Origin: Beverwykella pulmonaria
Taxonomy: Eukaryota > Ascomycota > Dothideomycetes > Pleosporales > Melanommataceae
DNA length: 64,000 nt
Direction: 5' to 3'
Assembly (NCBI GenBank): GCA_001599595.1
Contig: BCHH01000007.1
Location: forward strand, 2,946,263 to 3,010,262
Shown here: positions 1-12,700 of the stretch, in pieces
Layout of the letters: every line of letters starts with the position of its first letter
How positions within the stretch are numbered: the first letter of the stretch is position 1
Notes under the pieces: generated by a model
What the model saw: only the letters and a program-made list of their open reading frames with translations
The model's database searches: none
What the model was told of the DNA's origin: nothing
Made by a program: the position numbers and the translations under genes

Positions 1-35
1 ATAACAGCGTTATATTCCTCCCTCCGTTATGCTAA

Positions 36-2032
36 TAGTCCCCAGATTTAGGACCATTCCCAACCGCCGCCGACCTCAGCTTATCGACCAACCCCGCCAT
101 CTCCGGCGGCCACCAAATCAAAAAGTGGGTAGAAACCTGCGATGCCACGCACACAGGCTGTCTCAAGCGGCGCCAGGCAACATCCGGCTCCAATCAATTC
201 ATCCCCACGCGCCTCCTCGACATTTCCGGCCCGCCGAAATCCCCCATCCGCGTCATTGAAACCGCCTCAACTCCTATTCGCGGGCCCTACGTCTCGCTCT
301 CGCATTGTTGGGGTCTCCTCAAATTCGTGGAGTTGAAGCCCGAGACGAAGAGACAATTCATGGACGAGGGAGTTCCCTGGAGCCTGTTTACAAAAAACTT
401 CCAAGAGGCTATTGAGGTAGCTCGGTTTCTTGATGTAGGATATATCTGGATTGATAGCCTGTGTATTATTCAAGGTCCGGATGGCGATTTCATGACTGAG
501 GCAAATAAGATGCACCAAGTGTATCGGAATAGCTATTGCAATATTGCCATCGTAGATTCAAAGGATAGTAGGGGTGGATTGTTTCGTAAAAGGGACCCAG
601 ATGATGTTATTCCGGTTAGATATCAGTCCAATGAGCCATCGGCAATGTTTGGGAATAAGGCGTGGAGAGTCGTGCCGCAGAATTTATGGGATAGCGAGTT
701 GCTGCAGACCTTTTTGTACCGCAGAGGATGGGTGTTTCAGGGTGAGTATCAGAATTTGTGCCCTTTTCCAGGCTAACTTTGTTTCTAGAACGCATGCTGG
801 CACCACGTATTCTCCACTTTGCGAACCGCCAAGTCTTCTGGGATTGTCCGTCCATGAGCGCATGCGAAACACTCCCTGCCGGATTACCCCAACCCATTGA
901 CGGTACGGCAGGCCCGGATAGGCACTGGCGCGGACGACTACAAGAGCATGAAGAGAGTCACGAACCCCTAGCTGGAGCAAATGATGATGATATTGCGGCT
1001 TTCTGGAAAACGGCGGTCCGGAAGTACACGAGCTGTGCACTGACCAAAGGGAGGGACAAGCTGATCGCCATGTGGGGTATAGCAAAGCTCGTGCGTGATG
1101 CTATGGGGGTCGAATATGGGGCTGGCTTGTGGGAACAGAATCTGGAAGATCAACTGGCGTGGCGCGTGGCCGAGTGTACAATGGAGCTGCGACCCAGTGA
1201 GTCTACCGATGAGTGGATATCGCGCGACATTCCCTCGTGGTCCTGGGCCTCTATGGATGGAGCTATAGTGGTGCCTGATCGCATGACCATCTTTTCGCAC
1301 TTTACAGTCAAAGACCATTTCCAACGCCCGCTGGCGTTCGATCTGGTTGGTGTGAAGCGCTATGCACGACCCCATAAATTGAACGACGAATCTATTCCTA
1401 TCCAGACTAGAGGGATGAGCGATGGCATCGTTGAGATCCAGAAACGATATAAGGAGCTGAAGAAGGAGAAGCGCGAGAATGGGTCGAACGTATATCAACA
1501 AAAGGTCGAAAAGGTTGATGAGGACGCCGAGCCGAAGTTCCATAATCGATCGATTCAAATACAAGGACACGTGGGTCGGGGCAAAATTGAATGGGACGAC
1601 TTGCTGAAAAAGTGGCTACTTAGGCTTGATGGGTTCATGCACGCTGAAATGGAGGCGTTTCCCGACACCGTACCAAAACTTGGCGATATCGTGGACGAGA
1701 ACCCATTCTTTGTGGTCTTGTCGGCAAAGCAAGTTAATGACCCAACGAAAAGCCTGTCGGATACCATGTATGAGAATTTGAAGCCTGAGGCTGAAGATTT
1801 AGGCGACTATGCTGAGCCCGAGGATTACAACACCGATCCAGATTTCTTGGTATCTGGGGCAGGAATTCTCATGAAGGATGCAGGTAACCATCACTTTTGT
1901 AGGACGGGAGCGTTCTACTTTCGCAATATTAGCCAAGGCGACTTCGAAAAATTGAAAGAGACCTACCAAAGTAGCAGTATTCCGGTCGACAAGTTCGACG
2001 CTAAGCTTGGGCGGAAGTTCTGGTTGGACTGA
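36..2032 (+). CDS. HET-domain (heterokaryon incompatibility) protein, 5' end missing
   Basis: HET-domain protein of the type that triggers cell death after fusion of unlike fungal strains. Exons seen are about 36-741 and 789-2032, with a 47-nt intron (donor GTGAGT). The splice joins RGWVFQ to ERMLAPRILHF, the usual HET-domain continuity. Visible motifs in order are a pre-domain KKWVETCDATHTGC, YVSLSHCWG, then YIWIDSLCI (all hallmarks of the family). The reading frame is open from position 36, directly after a TAATAG that could be an intron end, and has no good ATG, so the true start probably lies in an exon left of the window. The 3' half has no recognisable domain. It converges on the NACHT gene 187 bp away. 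Family call is firm; the 5' structure is not known. Confidence 0.88.
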
Positions 2033-2219
2033 ATTTCTGATAAACTTTCCCCGCTATGCATTCCAAAACCGAATGCAAGGATGACTCCCATGCGAGACGT
2101 TTCGAGAAGTCATGCATGCCTAGGTAGATATCAATATTCCCTGGTGTATGAGCCGGGATGAAATCTGCTTTGCATTGGAGGTCACAATTGACATGTGTTT
2201 CATGCATAAATTACCGACC

Positions 2220-3989
2220 CTAATTCCAGGCGCGAGTGCCTTTCCGGAGAATGAAGGCTTGGCTAGGAACTTCCTCGATAGCGTCCATGGTAGTAGTGGT
2301 CCTTCTGAGCTTGTATGGCGTAATTTCTGTCGGCTCCTCGGAAATGGTCATTGGCTCAAATCTAACCATGGGCCTTGAAAGTGTTTGCAATTCATGATAC
2401 GATGAGTCCTTCCTTCTCATAGTGTCTTCCCTCAGCTGAGAATCTGCAAAATGTATAACTTCGCTATATCTATCAAGGACATAGTAATTGAAGATTGGGT
2501 TAAAGAGTTGAATCTTCTGCGGATCGTCGCGCGTTGTAGCAAAGAGAAAGCCTCTGGCAGCTTCGAGAATGTCTTCCCCGCTTCGAGTTTCCACCGGTAT
2601 CGACTGATGCAGCCATCTCTGCATTAGGGGAATAGAAACTCCCTGGTCAAGCCGGCTGGCAGCCGCGATCGCTTTCAGACCCAGGTCTCGTTTCGTCTGG
2701 GTTTGATTTTCAATGCTCTTGAGCCCGGCGTCGAACATGGTTACGATATTTGCTGGTAGTTGATCTCGCCTGGCCTCTATCTCTCCGATGGATTCCGCTT
2801 CATGGACCAAATCCAGTCGTGCTTTAGCCAGGCTGATGTTCCCATAAGCTACGTCAAGGATCCTGTCCACAAGCACCTGAGCGCTTTTCGAAGTCCGGTC
2901 TATACGAAGGGACCTCCCCAAAGTCGATAATGGCGGCTTTCGCGTGATTTTGCTGCCTAGTCCGAGGTCTCCATGCTCTCGCTCTAAGTCCCAAGCGATG
3001 AAGTCTTTCAGTGCATGTGGTGGACATACATTAACCGGAATAGTGACATGATCGTAGGGTTCATATAATGCATCGTTATTATCGCTGTAGAATGAAATCT
3101 TAATTTGTGCTTTCTTTGGGGTCTGAGATCAGACTCACCAGTTCTCGCACACCCTTCCAACATCTTTGCAGGTAAAACAGAGGACTGAGTAGCAAGTTTT
3201 ACAGAGCAAGAAGAGCTCAAGAATTTCTCGGTCTTGTTCATCCATTGGGTCATCGTCTGGTGCATCACCATGATTCAAATGGTCGCAACGTGCCTCGCCT
3301 TGTTCAAAAACGGCAAGACGTGAAGTCAAAAAGACACACAGCCCTTTTTCTTGTAGCCCAGATAGCTCCGCTTCCAGAAGGAAATGAAGAGTAGAGCCAC
3401 AGTGATCAATGCCGTCTAACACCAAAAATGCACGCGAGAATTCCGTCAAGGTTTCGAGACGCGAGTACACGGCTTTACGAATAAGGCTAATACGACGACT
3501 TGCTCGGCAACCTTCTAGGTTTCCATAGCGCTGCCGCTCATATTCTTCATAGTCTTCCTCATCCTTTTCATCGCAAGTCTTCGACTCACAAAGCTTGCGG
3601 TAGATGAGCAATAAGAGATCTTCAAGGAACTCAATATCTTCCACAACGTCCTGTTGGATGAAAACCGAGACAACCCCGAGCTTCTCTTCTTGAGCACGTG
3701 TTTGCAGATGCTTTGTCAACAGGGCAGCCAGAGTCGTCTGATTCCCAGTCAGCCATGAACCTAAGAGTGGAGACGAGTGTATAGCCGATGAAAGGATGTA
3801 AGAATGAAGAACATAGTGTACCTTCCCTGAACCAGGACCACCAACACAGTGGAGTTGCCAAGGCCCTTCTCTAAACCATCTGTCGAAAACGTAATGTTTA
3901 AAAAACCAATCAAACAAACCTGGGAAGATGTCTGATGAAAGGCCATGAGAGGACAACAAGGTCGGATGGGCGTTGATTAAACCGGCCAT
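2220..3989 (-). CDS. Short NACHT-type NTPase (fungal NLR-like), no C-terminal repeats
   Basis: Putative signal-transducing ATPase of the fungal NLR-like class. Exons on the minus strand are 3989-3822, 3737-3139 and 3084-2220. The first intron (84 nt) splits the P-loop codons and, when removed, gives GGPGSGKTTLAALL (Walker A, Lys56). A Walker B-like FLVLDGIDHC and a sensor-like FLTSRL follow. The second intron joins a Cys-rich stretch (CKTC, CFTC, CENC). The predicted 543-residue protein ends soon after the NTPase module. I see no ankyrin, WD40 or TPR repeats and no long N-terminal effector domain, both of which full-length fungal NLRs usually have. The frame is open up to 4106 and the first in-frame ATG (3989) was chosen, so the start is uncertain. 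It may be a truncated paralogue. Confidence 0.72.
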
Positions 3990-4106
3990 GAGCAAGCGAC
4001 AGTCTTTGATGCAGCCGAATTGTCTCAAACACGATATCTCGGAATAACTTTGGAAAATACCGCAGGTTGCAGTTCTGAAATGAGGTATAACTGGGGCAAT
4101 CTTGCC

Positions 4107-4469
4107 CTAAGCTCATCGACTACAGCACGCTACCTGCTCTGGAGATTTGAGAGGCTGTGACAGGCCTCCCATTAATGCCTTGAGGTATCCGCCCTTACAG
4201 CCCTGGCCTTCCCCGAAGAGTTGGTTAGTCATCGTTCCCAATGCTTGGAATCATCAAGGCTGACGACAGGATTATCCGCATGGGGCAAGGTTGGGGGCGG
4301 AAACTACAGGATTAGCTCAGGACGGCACAACTGATTTGGTGGCGTTGTTAGGCAAATGAATTTGTGATGGGGGCGGGAACACCGCGTTCAGGATCTCTTA
4401 AAGAAAGGATCGCGCTCGGTAACGATCTTTGTCCTTAGCCGTCCGTCATTCATTCCTTTAAGGCGTAAA
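4107..4469. other. Divergent intergenic region
   Basis: Upstream region shared by the leftward NACHT gene and the rightward S41 peptidase gene. No further coding signal or repeat was recognised. Confidence 0.5.
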
Positions 4470-7234
4470 ATGTTGTTTTCTCGGCCTCTTGCTGTTCTCT
4501 CCTTGGCGGTCTCGGTAGTTGCTCGGACCATCCCGCAAGGACTCAACGCTCGCCAAGAGCCTTCGCCAACTGCAGGTGCGCCTGCAGCTCAGTCGACGAT
4601 CTGTGGTGATATTGTGGATGCAGTCAACAGTCCAGAGGGTAAGTTCCACCCTATAAAAGTGGTAACACGTCGTGTGAAGAGTGCCTGCAATTTGAGCTTA
4701 AAATAAGTACCACGCTAGTTACTCATCAATCGCTCTTCAGCTTTGCCCTTAAAACTTCAACTCACTAAAGACTAACCATATTAAGGCTTCCAAATCTTCT
4801 GGGCTTCCGACGCCTACAAATGTCTCTCCAGTGTCCCCTTCAACCCTGCTGTGGCTACTCGATTTGTGAAGTACTGGAACGAAACGATACAATTTCAAAG
4901 CACTCTCGCATACCTCAAGAACCCGCCTGAAGGATATCAGCAGCCCGCTGTTGATGTCGTAGAAGAGCTTGGAAAGATTCAGGCCCGTATCAATTCAGGA
5001 TTCTATACCAACCAGTATGCCTTTGAGGCGGACTTTCAGCTCCTGACCTATGCCACCAACGATGGGCATATTCAACTTACTGCTGGTGCTCTTTCGGCGT
5101 TCTCGTTTGGTAGCCCCTTTGAAATAATTTCTGTTTCACCGGATGGCAAGCAGGCTCCGAAGATATACATCACAGGTATGTAGTCCTGTCTAAATTGTGC
5201 AACTCTCCTAATAATCTTACAGATGATATTCTGGAGAGCCAAACGCAAGGCTGGGAACCGTCCCCTATCAAAACCATCAACGGGGAGGATGTCATCGAAT
5301 ATCTAACTAAATACGCAGCTCTCAACAGCTGGGGATTCGTTGAAACACATGCCGAGTGGAACCAACTCATGTCGTCACCCGCTTTGGACATCCAGGGAGG
5401 ATTAACAACTTTTTCTGGAGGCGGAACATTCTACCCCGGAGAAAATCTTACTGTCACATTTGAGAACGCGACCAACCCGATAGACACCATCTGGATTGCC
5501 ATATATAACGAGTTAGCGAACTTCACGGGACCCCTCACAACGGGCGGCGACTTCTATAATTATTTTGTTCTTGGGGAGCTCCCCGCATCTTTCGACCCAA
5601 CAAAGATCGTGCCTCCAACATTTACAGACCCCGGTGAAGCACCAGAGGACTGGAACAATGCCAGCTTTGGAGCCTATCCTGTGAATCCAAACATCGCGCA
5701 GCCAGACTTGGGAATTACCCGCGGTGGTGTCGTCACTGGCTACTTCTACGAAGATATCTCTACCGGTGTATTAAGCATCCCTACCTTCGATGTGATCCCA
5801 GAAACCATTGGGGATTTCTCGGATGCAGTGAGCTTCTTTATTGGGAATGCGTCAGAGAAGAACCTGCAAAAGATTATCATCGACTTGCAACGAAACCCTG
5901 GTGGCGCAACTCTGCTTGCGTATACGACGTTCAAGAACTTCTTCCCTGACTTGATGCCATTTGGTGGCAGCCGAAGGCGTAGTTTTCCTATGGGAAATGC
6001 GCTTGGATCTGCGGTCTCCAACTTTTGGGATTTATTAGACGAAAATGATCCCGACCAGCTCATCTTCAAGCAAGAGATTGCAGCAAGCGAGTGGGTCATC
6101 ACCGACAAAATCAATGCTGCTACGGGAGAGAACTTCACCAGCTGGGCCCAGTACTCAGGCCCAGTCAACGAAAATGGGGACTCTTTCTCACTCACAGAGC
6201 AGTACGATCTCGCCAATGTAGTTTTCGATCAAGCAGCTTTCGACCAATGGTTCCCGACCATGTATTTACCCGACAAAAGCCAATGGCCCATTACTGTGCG
6301 ACCCTGGAATCCCGACCAGATCGTCCTCCTCACCGACGGTATTTGCGCATCTACTTGTTCTCTCTTCGTAGAGATGATGACTCGTGCTGGCGTCAAGACA
6401 GTTGTTGCAGGTGGTCGTCCATCAACCGGCCCCATGCAAGCGGCAAGCGGAACTCGAGGCGCCAACCTTTACGATGCCTTCTCTCTGGACGACGACATTC
6501 TCTTCGCACGCAGTATTGATGAGTTTGTCGACGAAAACGTGAATGCCTCACTCCCAGAGGTACGCGAGCAAGGGATGTACATAAAGTTCTTAGGCTTCAA
6601 CAACCGCGACCAAATACGCAAGGACGAGCCCACGCCGCTGCAGTTCAAGTACGAGGCTGCTGACTGCCGCATTTACTATACGCTCGCTAATGTGTATAAT
6701 TTCACGCGTCTTTGGTATGACGTCTCTGCCGCGGCTTTCACCGACTCGTCGCTCTGTGTGGATGGCTCGACCGGCTTCTCTACTACCAACAATACCACTC
6801 CCAAGACGCCGCCAAAGCCCGAAACCAAGAAACCAACCCTTAATCAGTACAACCCCACGATCGAGCAAGTCGAGTTCGAAGAGGATCCTTCAGGCGGTCT
6901 CCGCGATGCATTTGGAAAACCTATTGGTGGCAACGAAATCGTTCTCTGCCCTGCAAGTGGTGTATGTCTTGATGGGAAGTCACAGTGTAGGTCTGTTTCC
7001 ATTACCTGTCCCGGCTCCACTGCACAGAAATCGGTAAAGGCCTGTCTACCTCCTTGCACCAACCGCAAGGGAAGCACATCTTGCCCAGGAACCTGCAACA
7101 TCTTGCAAACCCAAGAGAGCAAGGTCGGTCTTGCGTCCACCGCGAGCTACACTGGACATTTGTTCTCGGGGTTGTGCTACCCAAAGCAGGGAAACAAGAA
7201 GTTGGGTTGTCCTGCAAATCCGAAGACAGCGTAG
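4470..7234 (+). CDS. Secreted peptidase S41 family protein
   Basis: Predicted secreted serine protease-like protein of the S41/CPAF type. Exons are 4470-4638, 4786-5175 and 5223-7234, giving 856 residues. Both introns have canonical donors (GTAAGT, GTATGT) and the phases agree. The N-terminus is a signal peptide (MLFSRPLAVLSLAVSVVA) followed by a short linker. The C-terminal half holds the S41 core: a KIIIDLQRNPGG segment and VLLTDGICASTCSLF, where the Ser in CASTCS sits where the S41 nucleophile is expected. Several N-glycosylation sequons and a Cys-rich tail of about 100 residues suggest extracellular work. The natural substrate is unknown. The family assignment is good, while catalytic competence is inferred. 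Confidence 0.83.
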
Positions 7235-8313
7235 AGAGTGTGAAACTTGCTGGTTTCCAGCAGCTGTTCTTTGTCAGTATATGGTTACATTTACGAGAAG
7301 TTTGGAGCCGCTTTATGTGACATACCAAAATCTGCATTTGTATTGGGCGTTGCATTGCATAGAATGGGTGGGGCTTTAGACTTTTAGTTACAAAATTAAT
7401 TTACTAATCATAATACCAATACTTTCACCTTTTGGTACCTGGCTCGCACGTGTTCGGACTAGCTTTCGAAAATTGGTGAGAGGTGCGAGGCGAGGCGAGA
7501 AATTTTGTGAAGTGGAGATGAGAGAAGCTTCAGCAACTGCAAGTATCCGCGTGAGAATATTGTAATCCTTCCTCGTCCCTTGTCTACCCTCTCCAAATCG
7601 ACAGCCCCAAGCCCCCAGCCAAGATGGCGCCAGCAGCCCGATCGTTGAGCTAGGGGTTGGAAATACTGGCAGTGAGTTCATCCACCGAGTCCAAAAACAT
7701 ACAAATAGCCTACTCAAACTGCAGCCTACAGCCCAAAACATCAGTATGTACGCTCACACCCAACATTTACCGTAACAACCTAACATGCACATCCAAAAGA
7801 AAAAAAAAAAAGAAAAAAAAAAGAGTTAGCTAAGAAGCTACTGCCGGCTCAGCAAGACGCGGTTACGGTTCCCGCGTAGCAACGCTTACGGTATGGTCTG
7901 GGAGACGGGAGATATAGACCCGGAACGCGAGGGGGAGTGTTTGAAAGACAAGAGGAGATTTGCTTCTCTTAAGCGCGTGTACCTTTGGCTCGAGGGAAGC
8001 AATTAAGATCTGATTAGACGATACGCGGTAAATAGAGCTGTTCAGGTCATCTTCAAGGAACGGGTTCCTATAACCGACCCTGCCCTCTGGCCTAAATCTC
8101 TGATTTACATCATCGACGACTGAGGATCAAGCCTTTTCAGACCCGATTTCTAAAAGAGGTGAAGGAGTTGATCTAAAGAAGTTTTTCTGGACTTGGCATG
8201 GACATCATGGAACGTACGGATGAATTCAAAGACTTTTGGGTATGCAGAAAAAGTAAAGGCTCTATAGGATTTGTAATGCATGCCTAGCTTGCAGAGGTAG
8301 AAACTATCGTCCT
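7235..8313. other. Intergenic region with an A-rich tract and a possible relic
   Basis: No intact gene seen. It holds an A-rich tract at 7795-7825. Around 8014-8150 there is a short coding-like stretch (frame reading QVIFKERVPITDPALWPKSL) that breaks at a stop and seems to continue in another frame. This may be a decayed gene fragment, but I could not identify it. Confidence 0.4.
7795..7825. repeat. Poly-A/purine low-complexity tract
   Basis: About 30 bp of A interrupted by three or four G. It could be a microsatellite or the tail of an old retroposed sequence. Nothing else supports the second option. Confidence 0.7.
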
Positions 8314-9255
8314 TTATAGAAAATTTCCACTCGAGAATCTGTCCCCAAACCCCTTCGCCTTATTGAGCATCTCGCTTCTCTGCTTATGACCGATCTTCAT
8401 GCCCATGCCCATGTCCTTCTCATAGTCGAATGCACGCTTGCTGGGATCATCCTCTTTCTCCTTGCCAGTCGCCTTGTCCTTGTGTTGCTCCATCAGACTG
8501 CTGCCCCTTGCCTTCTCGACCTTCTCTTTCAGCCTCCTTATTCTGGCTTCTTCTTCCCGACTTCTCTTTGATTCCTGCGCAGTAGCAGCAGAAGAAGAAT
8601 TTGCGGGAGCTGTGATGCCGAGAGCCTCATTCTGCAGCCGCTTGAGCTTCTGCTCCGGCGTCTCGGTCCACACACCCATGCCATCCCCAGCAGGCGCGTG
8701 CGCTCCTTTCCCGCTGTTGAACTTTCGAGCTCGTAGCTTGGTAGGGTCCATTCGTGCTGCCAGATCGTCTTGTGTTGGGGGAAGTGTCATCCACTCATCG
8801 CGCTGGACCTTCTTTGCCTGTTCCACGTACTGCTCTTCGGTGTCAAATGCGGATGGCCCGATCTTAGCTGGCCGGTCATCATCGTAGGCGGAGTATTGTG
8901 CGCCAGCTGGCGGCGGAGCTGGACCAAAATCATCATCGTCGCTGTCTGAATCATCATCTGAAGGTGGGTTCGGAGGCCGTTCGGAGAGTGCAGCGGGAGG
9001 GGCTGAAGGTCCCAGGATGCGGACAGGTTTTGAGGATGTTGATGGTTGCGGCACAGGACCAACGTCGCTGTCTACACTACTGGATCGCGAGCGCGAGGGA
9101 GGGAGAGCGGGGCCAACTACGCGCGGAGGTGGTGCTGCTGGGCCTAAGACGCGGCGGCGCTTTTCACTAGATTCGGGGCTCGTTGATCGATCGTCGTCTT
9201 CATCGCGGGTGCGCTTCACGAGGTGCGGTGGCAGGGACGGGCCTATCGAGGGCAT
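8314..9255 (-). CDS. GPALPP-motif / DUF3752 protein
   Basis: Single-exon gene encoding 313 residues. The N-terminal half carries repeated GPSLPP, GPAAPP, GPALPP and GPSAPP motifs separated by Ser/Asp-rich acidic linkers. The C-terminal half has the DUF3752-type pattern: EWMTLPP, then KFNSGKG, then WTETPEQK, a charged helix rich in Arg/Glu/Lys, and a C-terminal FDYEKDMGMGMKIG segment. The human relative is GPALPP1, whose function is not well known; a nuclear, RNA-related role is only a guess from its composition. The start ATG is the first in the frame. The gene is divergent from VPS8, with about 450 bp between them. Confidence 0.9.
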   Translation of the reverse strand: MPSIGPSLPPHLVKRTRDEDDDRSTSPESSEKRRRVLGPAAPPPRVVGPALPPSRSRSSSVDSDVGPVPQPSTSSKPVRILGPSAPPAALSERPPNPPSDDDSDSDDDDFGPAPPPAGAQYSAYDDDRPAKIGPSAFDTEEQYVEQAKKVQRDEWMTLPPTQDDLAARMDPTKLRARKFNSGKGAHAPAGDGMGVWTETPEQKLKRLQNEALGITAPANSSSAATAQESKRSREEEARIRRLKEKVEKARGSSLMEQHKDKATGKEKEDDPSKRAFDYEKDMGMGMKIGHKQRSEMLNKAKGFGDRFSSGNFL

Positions 9256-9705
9256 TTTGATATCGGTGGAGGTTGCTGGAGGGAACGCCGCGGTGGGTGT
9301 CGTTGATCAAGTGAGGTGAGGTTCACAGAGCTTGGACTTTCACTCGCCTCGGCAAGTTCCGTGATCGACAACCCAGCCATGAAGCTTGATGGAAGCCACG
9401 ACGACACGCATCCGCGAACACTCTGACTTTGCGCTTCCCCGACGCCATGTCGCGGTTACGATAATTTCTCCTCCTGTCTCGCCTGCGCTCTTAGGTCGGT
9501 TGATTAGGGTCCGATCTCCACGCATCCTTCCAGGCACACCATATCATACCCACTATCCATCGCAAACACCACCTACGATTCTCTCCAATTGATACGCAGT
9601 TATAAAGGCGCGATTTAAGGATCTGGAACATTTCTGTGTTAAGCTTCCCCCGGATTTACCATATACATGCGCTCGTGAAGCGATGCTCTGCGAACAACGA
9701 GCCTC
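9256..9705. other. Divergent promoter region
   Basis: Separates the leftward DUF3752 gene from the rightward VPS8 gene and must hold both promoters. No specific element was recognised. Confidence 0.5.
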
Positions 9706-12700
9706 ATGAGCTCAGATTCGGGAGAGAGCCATGCCAGCGCTCGGAACGAAGATGGCGGTGACATGGGGGCCGATGATAGAGCTCTGGGCTCTCCAGTAGC
9801 GTCGGAAGATACAGAGGATGTGAGCAAGCCAAGCAAGAACGACACAGAAGACGAGGAATTGCAGGAACTGGATACAATAGGTAGTGGCACCAATGGCATG
9901 TCTTTTGCACGGCGCAGGAAGTCCCAGAATAGCGAGGAAGAAGAAGAGTCGGTATCAGAGCTGCCCATGCGGCCAGCGGCACGAATACCGGGGAGTCCGG
10001 AGTCAACGTCGACACCAGATGACACGCCATCAATTCAAGTAGGCTCACTCACTAAACACAAGATGTATGTCTAACTGCTCAAGGGCTCTGCACTATCCTC
10101 TCCTGGAAGCAGTGTACCGGCATCATACATCGGTATGCGCGCCCATCGGCCGACCTCTCTGCAACCATTCGAGCGTCGGTTTTCCTCTCGATTGTCTCCC
10201 TCACCGTTAGGCTCACCACGGGTCACCTCCCCCGCTTTCCTCTCACCACATTCACGACAGACGTCAATATCAAGCAATCTCTTATTCCAGCAGAAGGACG
10301 GGTCAGATACCCCTCAAGCACCGTGGGATGTTGTACGGTGGACAAAGCTTAAGAAGATAAGCGGACAGGTCTTCTCTGAGGTCGGGAAGCGTAACTTTGG
10401 GCGACCAACCTGTCTCAGTGTCGCTGCGTCTCTCGTAATTGGCACATCGAAGGGCTTCATTCTCGTGTTCGACTATCAGCAAGTCCTCAAGTCCATTATC
10501 GGCCCGGGAACGAAAGGTGGGTTCTGCGATGGTTCAATGTAAAGGGAGTGTCACTGATGATCGTTACAGCTATTGAATGTGGCCCTGTGACCGCCCTCGC
10601 CATTTCCGCTGACCACTCGACTGTTGCTGGCGGCCATGACACTGGACACATCTTTACCTGGGAGCTTGCAAGACCTGCGAAGCCGTTTCTTCATATACCC
10701 CCACTCGATCGAGCTGCTCTGGACGATAGACGCACAGATGGCCATATTTCTGGCGTTGCGATTCTTCATATTGGGTTCCTTGGCACGCGCCACACTGCAC
10801 TCGTATCCGCCGACGATGGTGGAATGGCGTTTTCGCACCTGGCTACTCGAGGACTAGGAGCGATTGCAAGAACTGTCAAAATTACTCGGATACTTGGAAG
10901 ATACCCCTTGTCGGCAAAGTCTATGGAACGACCGCGGAAGCCGAGCTCGGTACTCGCATTTGCGCCTCTTCCCTTAGGAAATGTAGAACAGCCAACAGAC
11001 GATATGGGACTAACCGCGCTGTTGACACCATACCTGCTGGTAGTTGTTTCAACAACACCACTCGCCCAGACACAGCACAAGGCCTCTCGACCAAAGGAAA
11101 TTGCTCCTCATAGCGCATTGAGTGGGTGTCTAGCTTGGTTTCCTGCGGTGAAGCTGAAGAATCCCTCTAACGACCCCAACAGAGCGGTTTCGAAAACCAA
11201 ATTAGTCTACTGCTGGTCCAATATATTAACCATCCTGGATGTCGAGTGTATTGTAGCGCCTCCTACAGAGAAGGAGAAGCCAACCGAGCTTGTCTTCAGA
11301 CCTCGCAGCCGATGGAGAAGCGAAGAAGCCATTGTCGCAGTGCAATGGCTCAGCAGATCAGTTCTTGGTGTTCTCACAATTAGCCAGCGTTTAATCATCT
11401 TGGAGGATACAACTTTACGCATGACGGACACGTTTGACCTGCTGCACAAACACATCTACCATTCAGATCTCTTTTCCACACAGCTACGACCCGTCATAGA
11501 GCAGCTCGACGAAGAAGATACATCGATGCATGGCGTGGTCGCAGATGCCTTTTACATGAGTTTCCGTGCTTACAAGGGGCGGCTATTTCTTCTCGGCTTC
11601 AACGATGTGTCTATCGGTACTCTCTCCAACTGGGCCGATCGATTACTGGCACTCATGGAAGACGGTGACTTCATTGCTGCAATTAGCCTTGCAACTTCGT
11701 ATTATGTTGGTGATACGGATAAGCTTACTGTTGGTCTGCCAGATGACGACAAATCAAGGCATGCGCTGGTTCAAGAGAAGTTGCTCGAGATGATATCAGC
11801 TTCACTGAAGTACACTTTCTCGCGAGTAGATGACGAAGGCGAGATGAGAGATAAGAGGCTCAAAGATCTTGCCACGGTGTGCTTCACCGGTCTTTTGAGC
11901 ATGGAAGAGATTGATTTCCTGTTCGAAGATGTTTATGACGCTTTCGAGGAAGCCTCGGCCGAGAAGGTGTTCTTCGAGACTCTCGAGCCTTACATCTTGG
12001 ACGAAGAAATCACTGATGTTCCTCCAAATGTGCTGAAGGATTTGATCACATTCTATGCATCTTCCGGCCTTGCAAGCAGACTTGAGGAGATGATATGTCG
12101 CTTAAGTACCGACACGATGGACATCAACCAGGTTACCACACTCTGTCAGCAGTACAATCTCTATGATGCCCTCATATATGTCTGGACGAGAGCCATCGGC
12201 GACTTCATCACCCCGCTTACCAACATTTTGTCCCTCATCAAAATGGTTGATTTCAATGCAGATGACACTGAGAATATCTATATGGCTTCGGCGATGAAGA
12301 TATTCCCTTATTTGGCCTACACTTTCACAGGCCGAGTATATCCAGGTGGCGCACTCATGGACGATACCCAGGCATATAGCGCTAAAAAGGACATGTACCG
12401 GTTCTTATTCTCAGGGGGAAATCTGGCGTGGCCACCAGGTTCAGGCAATATCTTCCTAACGCGAACAGACAAGGGACCTGAGCCCGACTTTCCATACCTC
12501 CGCCTGCTTCTCGAATTCGATACGTCTAGCTTCATGAGCATGCTGAATGAAGCCTTTGAGGATAGCTTCTTGAACGAAGAGCAGGATACGATGAATGGGA
12601 ATAGCGCCAATGGAGCACGACAAGCATCAGCCCTCACGCCTACGCGCCAGTACATCATAAACAATCTTCTGGGTATCATGACAACGGAGAGCTTTGACCC

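Noticed and set aside
7388..7741. 117-codon minus-strand open frame downstream of the S41 peptidase
   Set aside because: No motif, no start or splice support; composition like intergenic sequence.
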